A stretch of DNA of 64,000 bases from Tuctoria greenei (lineage: Eukaryota > Streptophyta > Magnoliopsida > Poales > Poaceae). A program made the position numbers and the translations under genes. How positions within the stretch are numbered: position 1 is the stretch's first letter; each line of letters opens with the position of its first letter. The notes beneath the pieces were generated by a model. That model was not told where the DNA came from, made no database searches, and worked only from the letters and a program-made list of their open reading frames with translations. The stretch is from NCBI GenBank assembly GCA_036927565.1, contig JAYESD010000001.1:115549110-115613109 (forward strand). The letters run 5' to 3'. Shown in pieces: positions 19,578-30,909 of this stretch.

Positions 19578-21979
19578 GAATTCCTTCTACTGTCTGTAGT
19601 CCCGGAGACCAAAAGGGAGCTACAGAACGAGTTGCCAATCCTCGATGACACTAGTCTTGCGGTGCGTCAGAGGAGTAACCTGCCCAGAGGGATTGTCATC
19701 CATGGAACTTCGGACACCTGTCAGCACGAGAGGTCCGAACCTACCTCAGTCGGTAGCAAAGGCAAGGCTGTTGCGGATCTGAGCAAGAAGAAGAAATCGG
19801 ACTCAAGTCGAAGCAAGGGGAAAGATCTCGCGGATTCCTCTAGCTGAAAGAGTAAGTTGACGCGAGATGATAGCTCGGTTAGGGCAGCTCTGATGGAAAC
19901 AATGTCTTCGTCGGTGCCGCGTCCGACCCTGAGGTCCGTGGTGGTTGTACCTCCGGCTGCCGCATATTTGGTCCCGGCATCCAAGACAAGCTCTGGGTCT
20001 GGGAAATCATCAGCTTTAGTCCCAGTTCCAATAGCGGGCACTAGGTCTGGCAAGTCTTCTCCTTCGTCCCCGGTGCCAACGGCGGGCACCGGGTCCAAAA
20101 TATCTTCTTTGACAGTAGCGCCGCCAATTGTGATGCTAGTGGCTAATTTGGAAACTCCTGGGGTGAAGTATAGACCATCTTCCTCACCGGTGATGGTGGG
20201 TTCAGGTGACTCCGACCGCACGAGAAAAAGGTTCCACACTGATTGGGGCTGCAGCGCTCCCAGTTAAAAATCAAAACTAGAAACCTGTCTTTTCTTTTAT
20301 TGCTTGCTTTTTTTTGAATTTTGCATTTCTTCTATTTCGAGAGTGTCGAGGCCAGCTGCTATTTCCGCACCACCAACCAACCAAGTTAGCGCTGCTACCG
20401 AAGAGACCATGCCGGCTGGAGCGCCAGTTGTCATCGTGGCTCCTTCTGTTGTCATGGCGTGCGGTGTGACGGTTGCTGGAGATGCCAGAGATGCAGCGGT
20501 TGCGCCGGACCACGTAGAATAAGTTGCGGCAGCGATGGGGCAGACTACAACTTCACTAGAGCTAACTCCGGAACCAACAATGAATGCTGAAGTGGCGCTG
20601 GAGGTACCGGCTGAAGCCTCAAAGGTGCCAGAGCCAGCGATCGACACTACGCCAGTGGCTGACACCGTGACGGTGCCGAAGCCAATGGGCGGTGCGCCAG
20701 AGTTTGTTATTGACATCATGTTGGAGTTAACGGTGGACACCATGATGGCGCCTAATCTTGCGCTTGGAGAATCAGCTGCTGGTGCTTCAACATCTGCGCC
20801 GGGGGAAGAGAGCCTCCCGGAGCTTGGCACAACTGATGAAGACTTCTTGGGGTCCGTGCTTGTGCTATGGGCTCCAATGACTGTCCTGGAGGCTATGAAA
20901 ACTCCGGCGGATCCAAAGGAAGGTCCGGAGCCAATTCCCTTGTCGTTCTCAATTGAGAATGCTTGCTCAAGCCTTCGCCAAGTTCAACTCGGCTTCGACT
21001 ATGAGCGAAGTGCTCTAGAAGCAGAACGGGAAACTTTGCAGTGGTGGCGGAGGCTTCTCAACTTCAAGAGAAAGTTGACTCAACCCGCCTGGCCGACTTG
21101 AGGGACCTGCTTGCAGCCGAGGAGATGCGACTAAAGCAGCTGGATGAGTTGCTACATGACAAGCGGGCTGCCATATAAGGTCTGAGCGAGAAGATACACA
21201 AAATCTATGACAAGGTGACTGAAGCCAACAAATTAGCAGATGCTCATTTTGAGAGCCTAAACAAGCTAAGGGATGAGCTCCGCGAGTGACAGGAGGCTGC
21301 CAACATTAAGGAGCAAGAGCTCCAAAAGAGAGATGCTGAGATCTCTCAAAAGTTGGAGCGCGGTGAGCAGGACCTAGCTGACCGCGTTGAGAAGTTCAAG
21401 TCCCAGTGCGAGCAAGAAAAGCACCAAGTGTGGCTGGCTGGAGAAGGAGTCTCTAAATGGATGCTTGCTGTAGCCATGAGAGAAAACAAGGTGAAGGTAG
21501 AAGAAAAGAACTTGGCAGCAAAGAAACCCCACTTGAACCTCCACGAGAAACAAATTCCAGATCAAGAAAGGCTGCTAGTTGAGCGGATGCAGCAACACGC
21601 CAAGGAGGTCGAGGGATTCTCGAGGGAAAGTTTCACAGAGCTAACATCTGCCAGGAGGTCTCTGGAGGAGCTCCAGACCACGCGAAATGATGAAGATCAG
21701 CAGATTAGTACTTCCTTGGGCATGCACAGAGTGCATTGTACCTCTAGGCTTCAGCCTGGTTCGACTGGATGACCCGTAGCCAGAAATGAACCAAGCCTTG
21801 ACAGCCCTGATCTCAGCCAGAAACAAGCTGGAAGCAATAGAAGGCATCATCATCGACCATCTTGAGACTGAGAGGAAAACCCTGGCCAAGTCAATCGCAG
21901 AGTATGTGCTGACTTGTTTCTGCAGCTGGGTCCCCTCAATGTCGCTAGCTCCGGTGCTTGAATGGCCCATTGTAGAGAC
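19578..21979 (+). pseudogene. Antisense extra ORF of Tat element D, first part (split by element E)
   Basis: Homologue of the ORF at 9638-11876. Exon 1 (19578-20263, one stop at 19845) is Ser/Pro/Val-rich with a Lys-rich SKKKKSD patch and ends ...TDWGCSAPS. A 78-bp predicted intron follows. Exon 2 starts at 20342 with Pro/Val/Glu-rich sequence and continues into the conserved block SFSIENACSSLRQVQL near 20950 and a long coiled coil. It ends in AKSIAEYVLTCFCS. Stops at 20521, 21099, 21177 and 21287, and frame changes near 21060-21100 and 21770, disable it. Element E interrupts it seven codons before the Lys-rich end; the last codons are at 29436-29517. Confidence 0.75.
20264..20341 (+). other. 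Predicted intron in aORF of element D
   Basis: 78 bp between exon peptides that align with those of element C. It has a very T-rich 3' half and ends TTTCGAG. The donor is altered (CAG followed by TTAAAA), so this copy may no longer splice. Confidence 0.5.
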
Positions 21980-22842
21980 TGATGAGGACATCACAACAGT
22001 GGAGACGCACATTGAACTGCAAGAACCAATCACAAGAACACGAGCATGGTTAATAAATCTGCAGGTGAATTCATTCTTAACTTCCTTTGCTTGTGAGTTT
22101 GAGAATAGATTGCTATGTGATGATTTAATTGTTATTAGGAACAAATGATAAGATCAACAAGTGAAGGGAAGAGGCCTTGGGAACATGGAGAACCTTTTGG
22201 GACGTCCACAAGTTGATGGAATCAGTTCACAACTCGGAGTTGAGTTCAACTCGGAGTCTAGGAGCAGTCCACCTTAAAACAGACGCCCAGGATACATACG
22301 GACTCCGTTTTCAACGTTCCACATATGAACGGAAAGAGGAGAAGATAAACTTTCCAATGACTCTGGTCCCACCTAAAATTATTCAGGAGTCATTGGGAAT
22401 CGTCAAAACAAGTCGAGTCCAGATTTCTGTCTGGTGCTGCGCCACCGAATCGGGCCTTTGGGCCTTGTATCCCGTATGAGTCCATTAGGGACGCATATAA
22501 TCGTGTTTTGGCCGAACCCTAGCCTTTAAATACTGAAGACGCCGGTCATATTCGGTGGGTTTTTCTTGGAATAACAATTTTTGCTGTTCTACGGTTTGTG
22601 AGACCCCAACTTCTCAATTTCAGATCGTGCCTTCTACGTTCTTGCTTGTGTTCTCGGTTGACTTGCAGGGATTAGCCTTCTTGGTGAGGTCAAGCATGTG
22701 CTGCACGGTTGATAACCAATGGAGCAGTGGTGTAGTGATTGCAGGGGTATTCGAACTACTCGAGTGCCACGGATCATCAACGTCGAGTTCTCCACCCCAA
22801 TCGACTTACCTTTCGGAAGATCGGGCCTAAACCTACTCATCA
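21980..22842 (+). repeat. 5' LTR of element E
   Basis: 863 bp, TGATGAGGACATC...CTACTCATCA. Its first 169 bp encode, in one frame, a peptide matching the integrase tail seen at the 3' LTR. A likely TATA-type box is TTTAAATA near 22526. Confidence 0.92.
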
Positions 22843-22844
22843 AT

Positions 22845-22859
22845 TGGTATCAGATTTCC
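22845..22859 (+). other. Primer-binding site of element E
   Basis: TGGTATCAGATTTCC, two bases after the LTR. The first ten bases match the initiator Met-tRNA end and the rest diverge. Confidence 0.75.
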
Positions 22860-24101
22860 AGGTTGCCCGTGAGGTATCTTTGTTTTCCTTCCATTAGATC
22901 GATTTTTTTCATACCTAGAGTCGACAGAAAAGCCACAAAAGGAATTAGATCATTTTTACCGCTTCCTAGACTATAGTGCCTGCAGTTTCATTTTTCAATT
23001 TGCATTGTTGAGTTTGCATTCGTGTGGTCAAGTCTTGTTGCTGGTTTAGCTTTGTGTTTTGGGTCCTAGTTATCGTGTTTCATCCTTGTTTTCTTGCTGT
23101 TCGACACCTATTTCACAATCCCTAAATAACAAACAAATCCACCACATTCATCGGTTTGCTCTAGCTAGCCGTCTTGCGTGAACCCCCGCATCGCCATCCC
23201 TAGATTAGGTGACAAACCTTTGTGCCACTCATCCTTGAATCATCACACACCACCCAATTAGTTGCTGTGCAAATTCCCGATCGTTTTCATATCCGATTGC
23301 GAGTTCTGTTCTCAAACCAAGTTGGAATCAACATCCAAAAATCGTAACTTTGACAACCTACCTTAAAACGGCCATAACTTTCGCATACGAACTCAAAATC
23401 GGGCGATTTTTTTTTTTCAAATTCATCTACGCGAAATTTTGCATCTGATTTTCTGGGGCATAGCCGCGTTCGGCGAAATGAGATTGCCCAAATTCCCCTC
23501 GGAAGATAGGCAATCCGGCCTTTGAAGTTTCAGCACGAATTTGAAAGAATCTTCTTGATTTTCTATAGGCCGCATATTACATCCAACTGAGCTGCAAATT
23601 TGTGTGCTTCCTATCTTTGTGCTCCTGAGTAAAGAAAAAATATCAAAAAATATTATAAAAAATTGGTGAAGAGCACGCATATTAAAGCAATTGGCCTATA
23701 CCACTTGGTGCTGTTTTGTTGGCTATATCATTCTGTCTTTCTTTTGCCTTGATACTTCCTTGTGTTCTGCTAGGCCCTAGGGCACTTGGTTGAGCAGCAA
23801 CAGTTTCTTACATTGAATACTTATTCAACTTTGTTTACCTGTTAACGACTTTCTGCTTATTAGCCACCATATTGTGCCATCCAAGCTCCACCTTTCTCTT
23901 GAGCATAACAGATACCTTTGCAATCACCCCACCCTTCATTGGTTCATCTCACCGTCCACACCACCTGCTGTGTCGGTGAGAACACTTTTAAGAGCATGGT
24001 AAGACGCTTGAGCGACAGAGATTGTTTTCTTCTACCTTTCACATTGTCACTGTAGTTGATAGGGATAACAATTTTTTGTTGTCTTTTGTTTCCTACTAAC
24101 A
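22860..24101. other. Untranslated leader of element E
   Basis: About 1.24 kb between primer site and gag without a credible ORF. It has T-rich patches (23407-23419) and an AT-rich block at 23635-23665. No RNA gene or repeat array is seen. Confidence 0.7.
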
Positions 24102-25301
24102 ATGGCAGGAGAAGACGATGATGATGAATGAGTCAACATGCTAAGTTACGTGATATGATGAAGACCATGACAGATATGTTTGCCAAATACAACGCATCAA
24201 CAGAGGAGTCATTGGCGAACTTGACTCGCCAACTTGATGACCTTGCTCTTCGGATGAATACTTTTGAGGCTCGGTTGCCTCTCGCTGGAAGACATGAAGA
24301 CAATCCTTATGATGATTTGGAAGATCACAACAATCATCCAAGACTACCACTTTATCGTCGAGGTATGGGAGGAAATAATCGTCCTCCTGATGATCCTTTT
24401 GCTAAAGTGAAATTTACTATACCCTTTTTTCTGGTGCTTATGATGCTGAGGCTTATCTTGATTGGGAGATGACAGAGAGCAAAAATTTAATGCTCATCTT
24501 GTTCCTGAACAACATAGAGTCCGTCAAGCCACTAGTGAGTTTAAGGACTTTGCTATCATATGGTGGAATGAACTGTTAAAACTAGAACCGATCCTCCAAC
24601 ATGGGATAGATTAAAGGAAGTTATGCGTGTTCGATTTGTTCCTCCATCTTTTCAGCAGTAACATGTCCGTAGAGGAGTATTATCAAGAGTTACAAAAGGG
24701 TATATTGCGTTGTGGGATAGTAGAAGACATGGATGATAATATATCTCGTTTTTATGGGGGGTTGAGACGTGAAATTCAGGACATTGTTTATTACAAGGAA
24801 TATGATACCGTTAACAGATTGTTTCAGCTTGCTATGTTGGCAGAAAAAGAATTGCAGGATCGACAACAACAGCTACAGTGCACAAGGAGCAACTTCACGC
24901 CGTGTTCGACGCCCACACCATCCAAAACAGCACCATCTTCGACCCCCCGTGCAGCGACTACACCATCCAATGGCGGCCAACGAACTATACCTACTGCTCC
25001 ACCTTCTCGCGCGCTGGAGGGTAGCAAGGCGACATCATTCAAGCCCTCATCGTCCACTCCTTCTATGAGTCGTACTTCAGACATTAAGTGTCACCACTGC
25101 CAGGGAATTGGTCATATGATGAGAGATTGCCCGAGCAAACGAGCATACATAGCACGCGATGATGGCGGGTATGATAGTACTTCGGATGTTGAAGATGAAT
25201 ATTCTTTTGATACTGACTTTACAAATCCAAATGACGAACACACTGAAGACGAGGTACTTGGTACAGCGGCGACAGAGAACTATAGGAGCATCATTGTGTA
25301 G
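24102..25301 (+). pseudogene. gag: gag of element E
   Basis: The expected start is ATGGCAGGAGAA at 24102. A one-base shift gives TGA after nine codons, overlapping an ATG at 24128 that opens the true frame. After a coiled-coil N-terminus (LTRQLDDLALRMN) comes the capsid core. It is broken by frameshifts near 24425, 24470 and 24575, but still reads AYDAEAYLDWEM, HRVRQATSEFKD and WWNEL across frames. The frame from 24660 onward is clean: YYQELQKGILRCG, YGGLRREIQDIV, LFQLAMLAEKEL, then a Ser/Thr/Pro linker. A CX2CX4HX4C zinc knuckle (CHHCQGIGHMMRDC) lies near 25090-25130, followed by an acidic tail. Confidence 0.85.
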
Positions 25302-25381
25302 CATGTCTTGAGCTCCAAATTGGAGACCGACAACAAGCTACAACGATACAACCTCTTTCACGTGTTTCTCGTCGTCAAGGA

Positions 25382-27384
25382 ACTGCCGTGTACACACTAT
25401 AATTGATGGAGGCAGCTGCAATAACTTGGTGAACATGAACATCGTCAAGAAACTTGGTTTGACAACAAGAGCACACCCTCATCCATACCACATTCAATGG
25501 TTCAATAACAGAGGTAAGGTTCGGGTAACACAAACAGCGAGAAGACATTTTTCAATTGGTTCTTACCATGATTTTGCTGATTTTGATGTCGTTCTTTTGG
25601 ATGCTTGTTCTCTTTTATTGGGTCGTCCTTGAGAATTTGATACAGATGCTATTCATCATGGTAGAACTAATAAATATAGTCTCATGCATAAGGGAAAGAA
25701 AATCACTTTGCTCCCCATGACTCCTGCTGAAATTGTGCATTTTGAGAAGAGTAAAATTTGTGATGGCAAAACAACAAAACTAGAATATGAAAAACAGCAA
25801 GTCATTAAGTTAAAATCACCATCGTTGCTCGCAACTAAATCTGACCTTGCTGATTTATTCGATGCTAAGGGGATGTGCTATGCTTTAGTATGCAAAGAAG
25901 CCATGTTTTCACTTCATGAATTGTCTATTGTATTGCCCCCTGCTGTTGCTAACCTTTTGCAGGAGGATGAGGATGTGTTTCCCTCCGAGATACCCTCTGG
26001 TTTACCAACAATGAGAGGCATTGAACGCAAGATCGATTTTATTCCAGGAGCAAGTTTGCTAAATCGTGCAGCATACAGGGCAAATCTCGAGGAAACTAAG
26101 GAAATTCAGCGACAAGTCCAAGATCTTTTGGACCGCGGGTACATTCGTGAAAGCCTTAGCCCTTGTTCCGTTCCTGTTCTTTTGGTTCCTAAGAAAGATG
26201 GTAGTTGGCGCATGTGTGTTGATTGTCGAGCGATTAATAACATCACCATTCGATATCGTTATCCTATTCCTCACTTAGATGACATGCTTGATGAATTGAG
26301 TGGTGATATCATCTTCACAAAAATTTACTTACGTAGTGGTTACCATCAAATTAGAATGGCACTAGGAGATGAATGGAAAACTGCATTTAAAACCATGTTT
26401 GGACTTTAAGAGTGGTTAGTCATGCCTTTTGGGTTAACTAATGCACCCAACACCTTTATGCGATTAATAAACGAGGTTTTACGTGCTTTCATTGGACAAT
26501 TTGTGGTGGTTTACTTCGATGATATCCTCATTTACAGCAAGTCATATGATGAACATCTTGATCATTTACGTGCTGTTTTTACTGTTTTGCGTGCTTCACG
26601 TTTGTCTAGTAACTTTGAAAAGTGCGCCTTTTGCACAAATAGAGTCTCGTTTCTTGGCTATGTCGTTTCCTCGCAGGAAATTGAGATGGATGAGGCAAAA
26701 ATTGAAGCAATCATCAGCTGGCCAGCCCTAACAACAATCATGTAGGTTTGTAGTTTTCTTGGTGTTTCAAGTTTTTATCCGCTTTTTGTGCAGGATTTCA
26801 GCACCATTGCAGCACTTCTACATGAGCTAACGAAGAAGGGAGTGCCGTTTCGATGGGGCGAACAGCAGCAACAAGCTTTTGATGCTCTCAAATCGAAACT
26901 TACACAAGCACCATTGCTACAACTTCCTGATTTTGACAAGACCCTTTGAGCTAGAATGCGATGCAAGCGGCATTGGTATTGGAGGCGTTCTCATACAAGG
27001 AGGTAAACGCGCTGCTTTCTTTAGTGAAAAACTTCATGGTCCTTCTCTGAATTATTCCACTTATGATAAGGAATTGTATGCTTTAGTGCGAGTATTACAA
27101 ACTTGGCAACATTATCTTTGGTCTAAGGAGTTTGTCATACATTCCGATCATGAATCATTGAAGTATATTAAGTGTCAAACCAATCATAATAAAAGACATG
27201 GTAAATGGATTGAGTTTATAGAGTCGTTTCCATACATCATTAAGCATAAGAAAGGGAAGAAAAATTTCATTGTCGATGCATTATCTAGGCGTTATACCAT
27301 GCTGTCCCAACTTGATCATAAAATCTTTGGTTTGGAAACAATAAAAGCATTATATCCTACTGATTTGGACTTAAGATGCTTTTG
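25382..27384 (+). pseudogene. Protease, reverse transcriptase and RNase H of element E
   Basis: The protease begins near 25385 with IIDGGSCNNLV (active site DGGS) and ends in LLLGRP. RT follows from about 25990: RGYIRESLSPCSVPVLLVPKK, RMCVDCRAINN, the normally Asp-containing K-x-DLRSGYHQI (here KIYLRSGYHQI, so a catalytic-region Asp is Tyr), MPFGLTNAP, and YFDDILIYS near 26515. Stops lie at 25630 (a former Trp), 26407 and 26743. RNase H ([39 protein letters not shown]) is reached after a frameshift near 26945. The frame ends at 27384. Confidence 0.88.
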
Positions 27385-27389
27385 AAAAT

Positions 27390-28865
27390 TGTAGAGAAGA
27401 AAGAACTAGGAATAAATATGTGCTGCGAGAAGGTCTCCTCTATCGTGCTAACAAGCTATGCGTTCCAGCTAGCTCCGTTCTTCTATTACTTTTGCATGAA
27501 GCACATGGAGGAGGTTTGATGGGACATTTTGAAGTGAAGAAAACTGAAGACGTGCTGTCCAGACACTTCTTTTGGCCAAAGATGAGGCATGATGTTGAGC
27601 GCTACGTGTCACGATGCACTACTTGCAATAAAGCTAAGTCTCGCCTTAACCCACATGGGTCTTTATATGCCTCTTCCTGTTCCTAATGTACCTTGGGAGG
27701 ATATTTCTATATACTTTGTTTTGGGATTGCATTGCACTAAGAGGGGAAGGGATAATATTTTTCTAGTTGTTGATCATTTCTCCAAAATGGCACACATTAT
27801 ACCTTGTCATAAGAATGATAATGCCTCACACATTGACGGCAATTGTTCGTTTACATGGTGTGCCAAATACCATTGTTTCTGATTGTGATGCAAAATTTTA
27901 AGTCATTTTGGAGAACTTTGTGGTATAAATTGGGAACCAAGTTGCTGTTTTCAACTACATGTCACCCACAAACGGATGGACAAACCGAGGTAGTTAATCG
28001 TACTTTATCCACTATGTTGCGGGCTGTCTTGAAAACAAATTTGAAGTTGTGGGAGGAGTGTTTACCACATATAGAATTTGCTTACAACATATCCGTTCAC
28101 TCCACGACAAAGGTAAGTCCATTCCAGGTAGTGTAAGATTTCAGTCCCCGTGCTCCTATTGATTTACTACCTTTGCCTCCTTCTAAAACTATAAATTTGG
28201 ATGCTACACAATGATGTGAATTCATTATTAAGATGCATGAAACTACAAAGAAAAATATTGAAAAGATGAATCAGAAGTATAGGATTGCAGGTAGTAAAGG
28301 TAGAAAGGAAGTAAAACATGAACCGGGTGATTTGGTGTGGTTACATTTGAGAAAAGAGCGATTCCCTAAGTTGAGAAAATCTAAACTTATGCCAAGAGCT
28401 GCTGGTCCTTTTAAGATTGTTGAAAAGATTAATGATAATGCATACAAGCTTGAATTGCCTCCCGATTTTGGGGTTAGTCCTAAATTTAACATTTCAGATT
28501 TGCGACTGTACTTGGGAGAAGAAGATGAACTTGAGTCGAGGGCAACTCCAATTCAAGAGGGGGAGGATGATGAGGACATCACAACAGCGGAGACGCACAT
28601 TGAACAGCAAGGATCAATCACAAGAGCACGAGCACTGTTAATAAATCAGCAGGTGAATTCGTTCCTAACTTCCATTGCATGTGAGATTGAGAATAGATTG
28701 CTATGTGATGATTTTATTGTTATTAGGAACAATGGAGAAGATCAACAAGTGAAGGGAAGAGGCCTTGGGAACATGGAGAACCTTTTGGGATGTCCACAAG
28801 TTGATGGAATCAGTTTACAACTCGGACTTGAGTTCAACTCGGAGTCCAGGAGCAGTCCACCTTAA
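27390..28865 (+). pseudogene. Integrase of element E, frame running into the 3' LTR
   Basis: The zinc-binding region (LLHEAHGGGLMGHF, then CTTCNKAKS) lies at 27490-27650. The core is spread over three frames. The block that should carry the first catalytic Asp reads ISIYFVLGL, with Tyr in its place. The second Asp (VSDCDAKF) is out of frame, and [18 protein letters not shown] keeps the Glu. A stop follows SPFQVV at 28134. The last frame, 28233-28865, has the GDLVWLHLRKERFP and GPFKIVEKINDNAYKL blocks of the C-terminal domain. It passes into the 3' LTR at 28568, encoding an ITRARALLINQQV motif and about 70 more residues. The overlap with the LTR is known for CRM elements. Confidence 0.8.
28555..28567 (+). 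other. Polypurine tract of element E
   Basis: AAGAGGGGGAGGA directly before the 3' LTR; the primer for plus-strand synthesis. Confidence 0.85.
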
Positions 28866-29430
28866 AATGGACACCCAGGATGCATACGGACTCCGTATTC
28901 AACGTTCCACATATTCACAGAAAGAGGAGAAGATAAAATTTTCAATGGCTCTGGTCCCACCTCAAAATTCCTCCGGAGTCATTGGGAATCATCAAAACAA
29001 GTCGACTCCAGATTTCTGTCCGGTGCTGCACCACCGAATCGGGCCTTTGGGCCTTGTATCCCGTATGAGTCCATTAGGGACGCGTCTAATTGTGTTTTGG
29101 CTGAACCCTAGCCTTTAAATACTGCAGCCGCCGGCCATATTCAGTGGATTTTGCTTAGAATAACAATTTTGCCATTCTACGGTTTGTGAGACCCCAACTT
29201 CTCAATTTTGGATCGTGCCTTCTACGTTCTTGCTTGTTTTCTTGGTTCACTTGCAGGGATTAGCCTTCTTGGTGAGATCAAGCGTGTGCCGCACGGTTGA
29301 TAACCAACGGAGTAGTGGTGTAGTGATTGTAGGGGTATTCGAACTGCTCGAGTGCTGCCGATGATCAACGTCGAGTTCTCGACCCCAATCGACTTACCTT
29401 TCGGAAGATTGGGCCTAAACCTACTCATCG
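28568..29430 (+). repeat. 3' LTR of element E
   Basis: 863 bp, the same length as the 5' LTR, with scattered substitutions. The last base is G where the 5' copy has A. The target duplication GAGAC follows. Confidence 0.92.
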
Positions 29431-29435
29431 GAGAC

Positions 29436-30760
29436 AGAGGAGGCTACCAAGGCAAGTGTTTAGGAAGCTGCCCAGAAGATACCGCGTGGTTCCAGCGCAA
29501 CTCCAGCTAGTAGCTAGGATCTCTTTTTCCCTTCGTACCTTCAACTTGTAAAGACTTCAAACTTGAATGAAATACTCTTGAACTTCATTTTGTTGTTTTG
29601 ACTGTTGTCATTTCCATAATCTTCTTGGCCCCCTTATAGATGTGATCAATTGATTGAGGGCATCTACCATATGGATATTGGCAATGTCTTCAAGTATTTG
29701 TGTTAGCTCCAAGAACCCCTTGCCAACATACGGAACGTCGATGGCGGGCCCCTTAGGAGGTATCAGAGCTAAGTACATCAATGACACCGATCATCAACTT
29801 GTGAAACGTCGATGGCGGACCCCCTAGGTGGTACCGGAGCTAGATGCTCCGGTGGCGCCCATCACCAACGTGCGAAAAATCAAAGTTAGGCCCCCAGGGT
29901 GGTACGAGAGCTAGATGCTCCGGTGGTGCCTATCATCAACGTGCAAAACGTTGACGCTGGGCCCCTTGGGTGGTACCAGAGCTAGATGCTCTAGTGGCAC
30001 CAATCATCAATGTGAGTAACATCCACGCCGGGTCCCCTGGGTGGTACCGGAGCTAGATGCTCCGATAGAGCCCATCATCAACATGCAAAACGTCAACGCC
30101 GGGCCTCTTGGGGATGTCGAAACACCTAGAATGAGCGTTAAAATCATTTGTCCAGGACATGAGAGACAAGAAAAGTATTAAAATTGCTTCTTCTGGCCTA
30201 TAGTTTAGTTGTAACTTACTATTCTTCTATGCATTCTGGGTCCTAATCAATTCAACATGATAATACATAGTATATTGGTTGCACATGCGTAGGTTTGTGT
30301 GCTTTCCGGACCCGCCTTACCTTAATGAAATACCAGAATAGGCAGAGTGGCGTACTTAGGGTGCAGGACCAGGCTAAGTCCATAGTCGACTCCGGACCTG
30401 TGATTGGCATTGGTTTTCAGGCGAGTAGGCCATTCACCAAACACTAAATCCCTAAAAAAGACTACCAATAATACTTGAATATGTATCACATGAACTCTAA
30501 GAAATAAAATTTCAAGAGGATTGCATAGCTTCACTATTTGCAAGAAGGTAATGATAAAATTAAATAAGAGCATGCGCAAAGTAAATGCACGTAACGTCTG
30601 TTTTCATGCAATTGTATTTCATAATAGGTCTAAATAATAGGGGAGGCAAGGAAATCTGTCAAGGCAGATATCTGAAGTAATAGAATTTGGAAATTCGCAC
30701 TAGTGAGAGTGAGTTGCTACTGGCGTTAATGTTTATAGACCCAAATATCAATGTTTTATT
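29436..30760 (-). mobile_element. Tat element D, right piece
   Basis: Continues element D after E. The last codons of the extra ORF (29436-29517, with one stop at 29461) align with the end of the ORF in element C (SVSEVAQK). A spacer follows, homologous to 11877-13000 of element C, including a GTGGCGTACTTAGG...CCAGGCTAAGT phrase near 30350. It is cut at 30760 by the first LTR of the F array. No other gene is seen. Confidence 0.75.
29740..30094. repeat. Clean 71-bp tandem repeat, five units, element D
   Basis: The core AGCT (mostly followed by AGATGCTC) recurs at 29767, 29838, 29909, 29980 and 30051, exactly 71 bp apart each time. Each unit has a dyad CCGGAGC / GCTCCGG separated by five bases, a GTGGTACC box and an ATCATCAACGTG box. 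It lies downstream of the element's pol, between it and the antisense ORF. Confidence 0.85.
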
Positions 30761-30909
30761 TGTAACACCCTCATTTTCATGCATCATGCCCTACATACAC
30801 TCATATACATGTTTAACATTGATCCACATAAAGAGGAACAAGTTTAAAATGGATTTGCAGCATTTAAAATTGATTTGGAACAAAACCGCACTTAAAATGC
30901 AGGAAAGTG

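Larger units (their letters stand above)
19533..21979 (-). mobile_element. Tat element D, left piece
   Basis: Only the antisense-ORF part of a second Tat element lies here. The sequence resumes at 29436 after element E. Homology to element C runs through the extra ORF and the following spacer. Its gag-pol would lie to the right of the F array, outside the window. The left edge is where element C's LTR begins. Confidence 0.75.
21980..29430 (+). mobile_element. Complete Ty3/gypsy chromovirus E (CRM-like), nested in element D
   Basis: 7451 bp, with two LTRs of 863 bp each and the target duplication GAGAC at 21975-21979 and 29431-29435. The 3' LTR ends CG where the 5' LTR ends CA, one substitution at the terminus. 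The internal order is leader, gag, protease, RT, RNase H, integrase and polypurine tract. The pol frame runs across the start of the 3' LTR. That overlap, together with the gag sequence (YGGLRREIQDIV, LFQLAMLAEKEL), resembles the CRM lineage of grass centromeres. The coding region has at least eight stops or frameshifts. Confidence 0.9.

Noticed and set aside
23600..23665. Possible MITE or tRNA-like fold in the leader of element E
   Set aside because: Only AT-rich sequence; no terminal inverted repeats, target duplication or cloverleaf could be traced.
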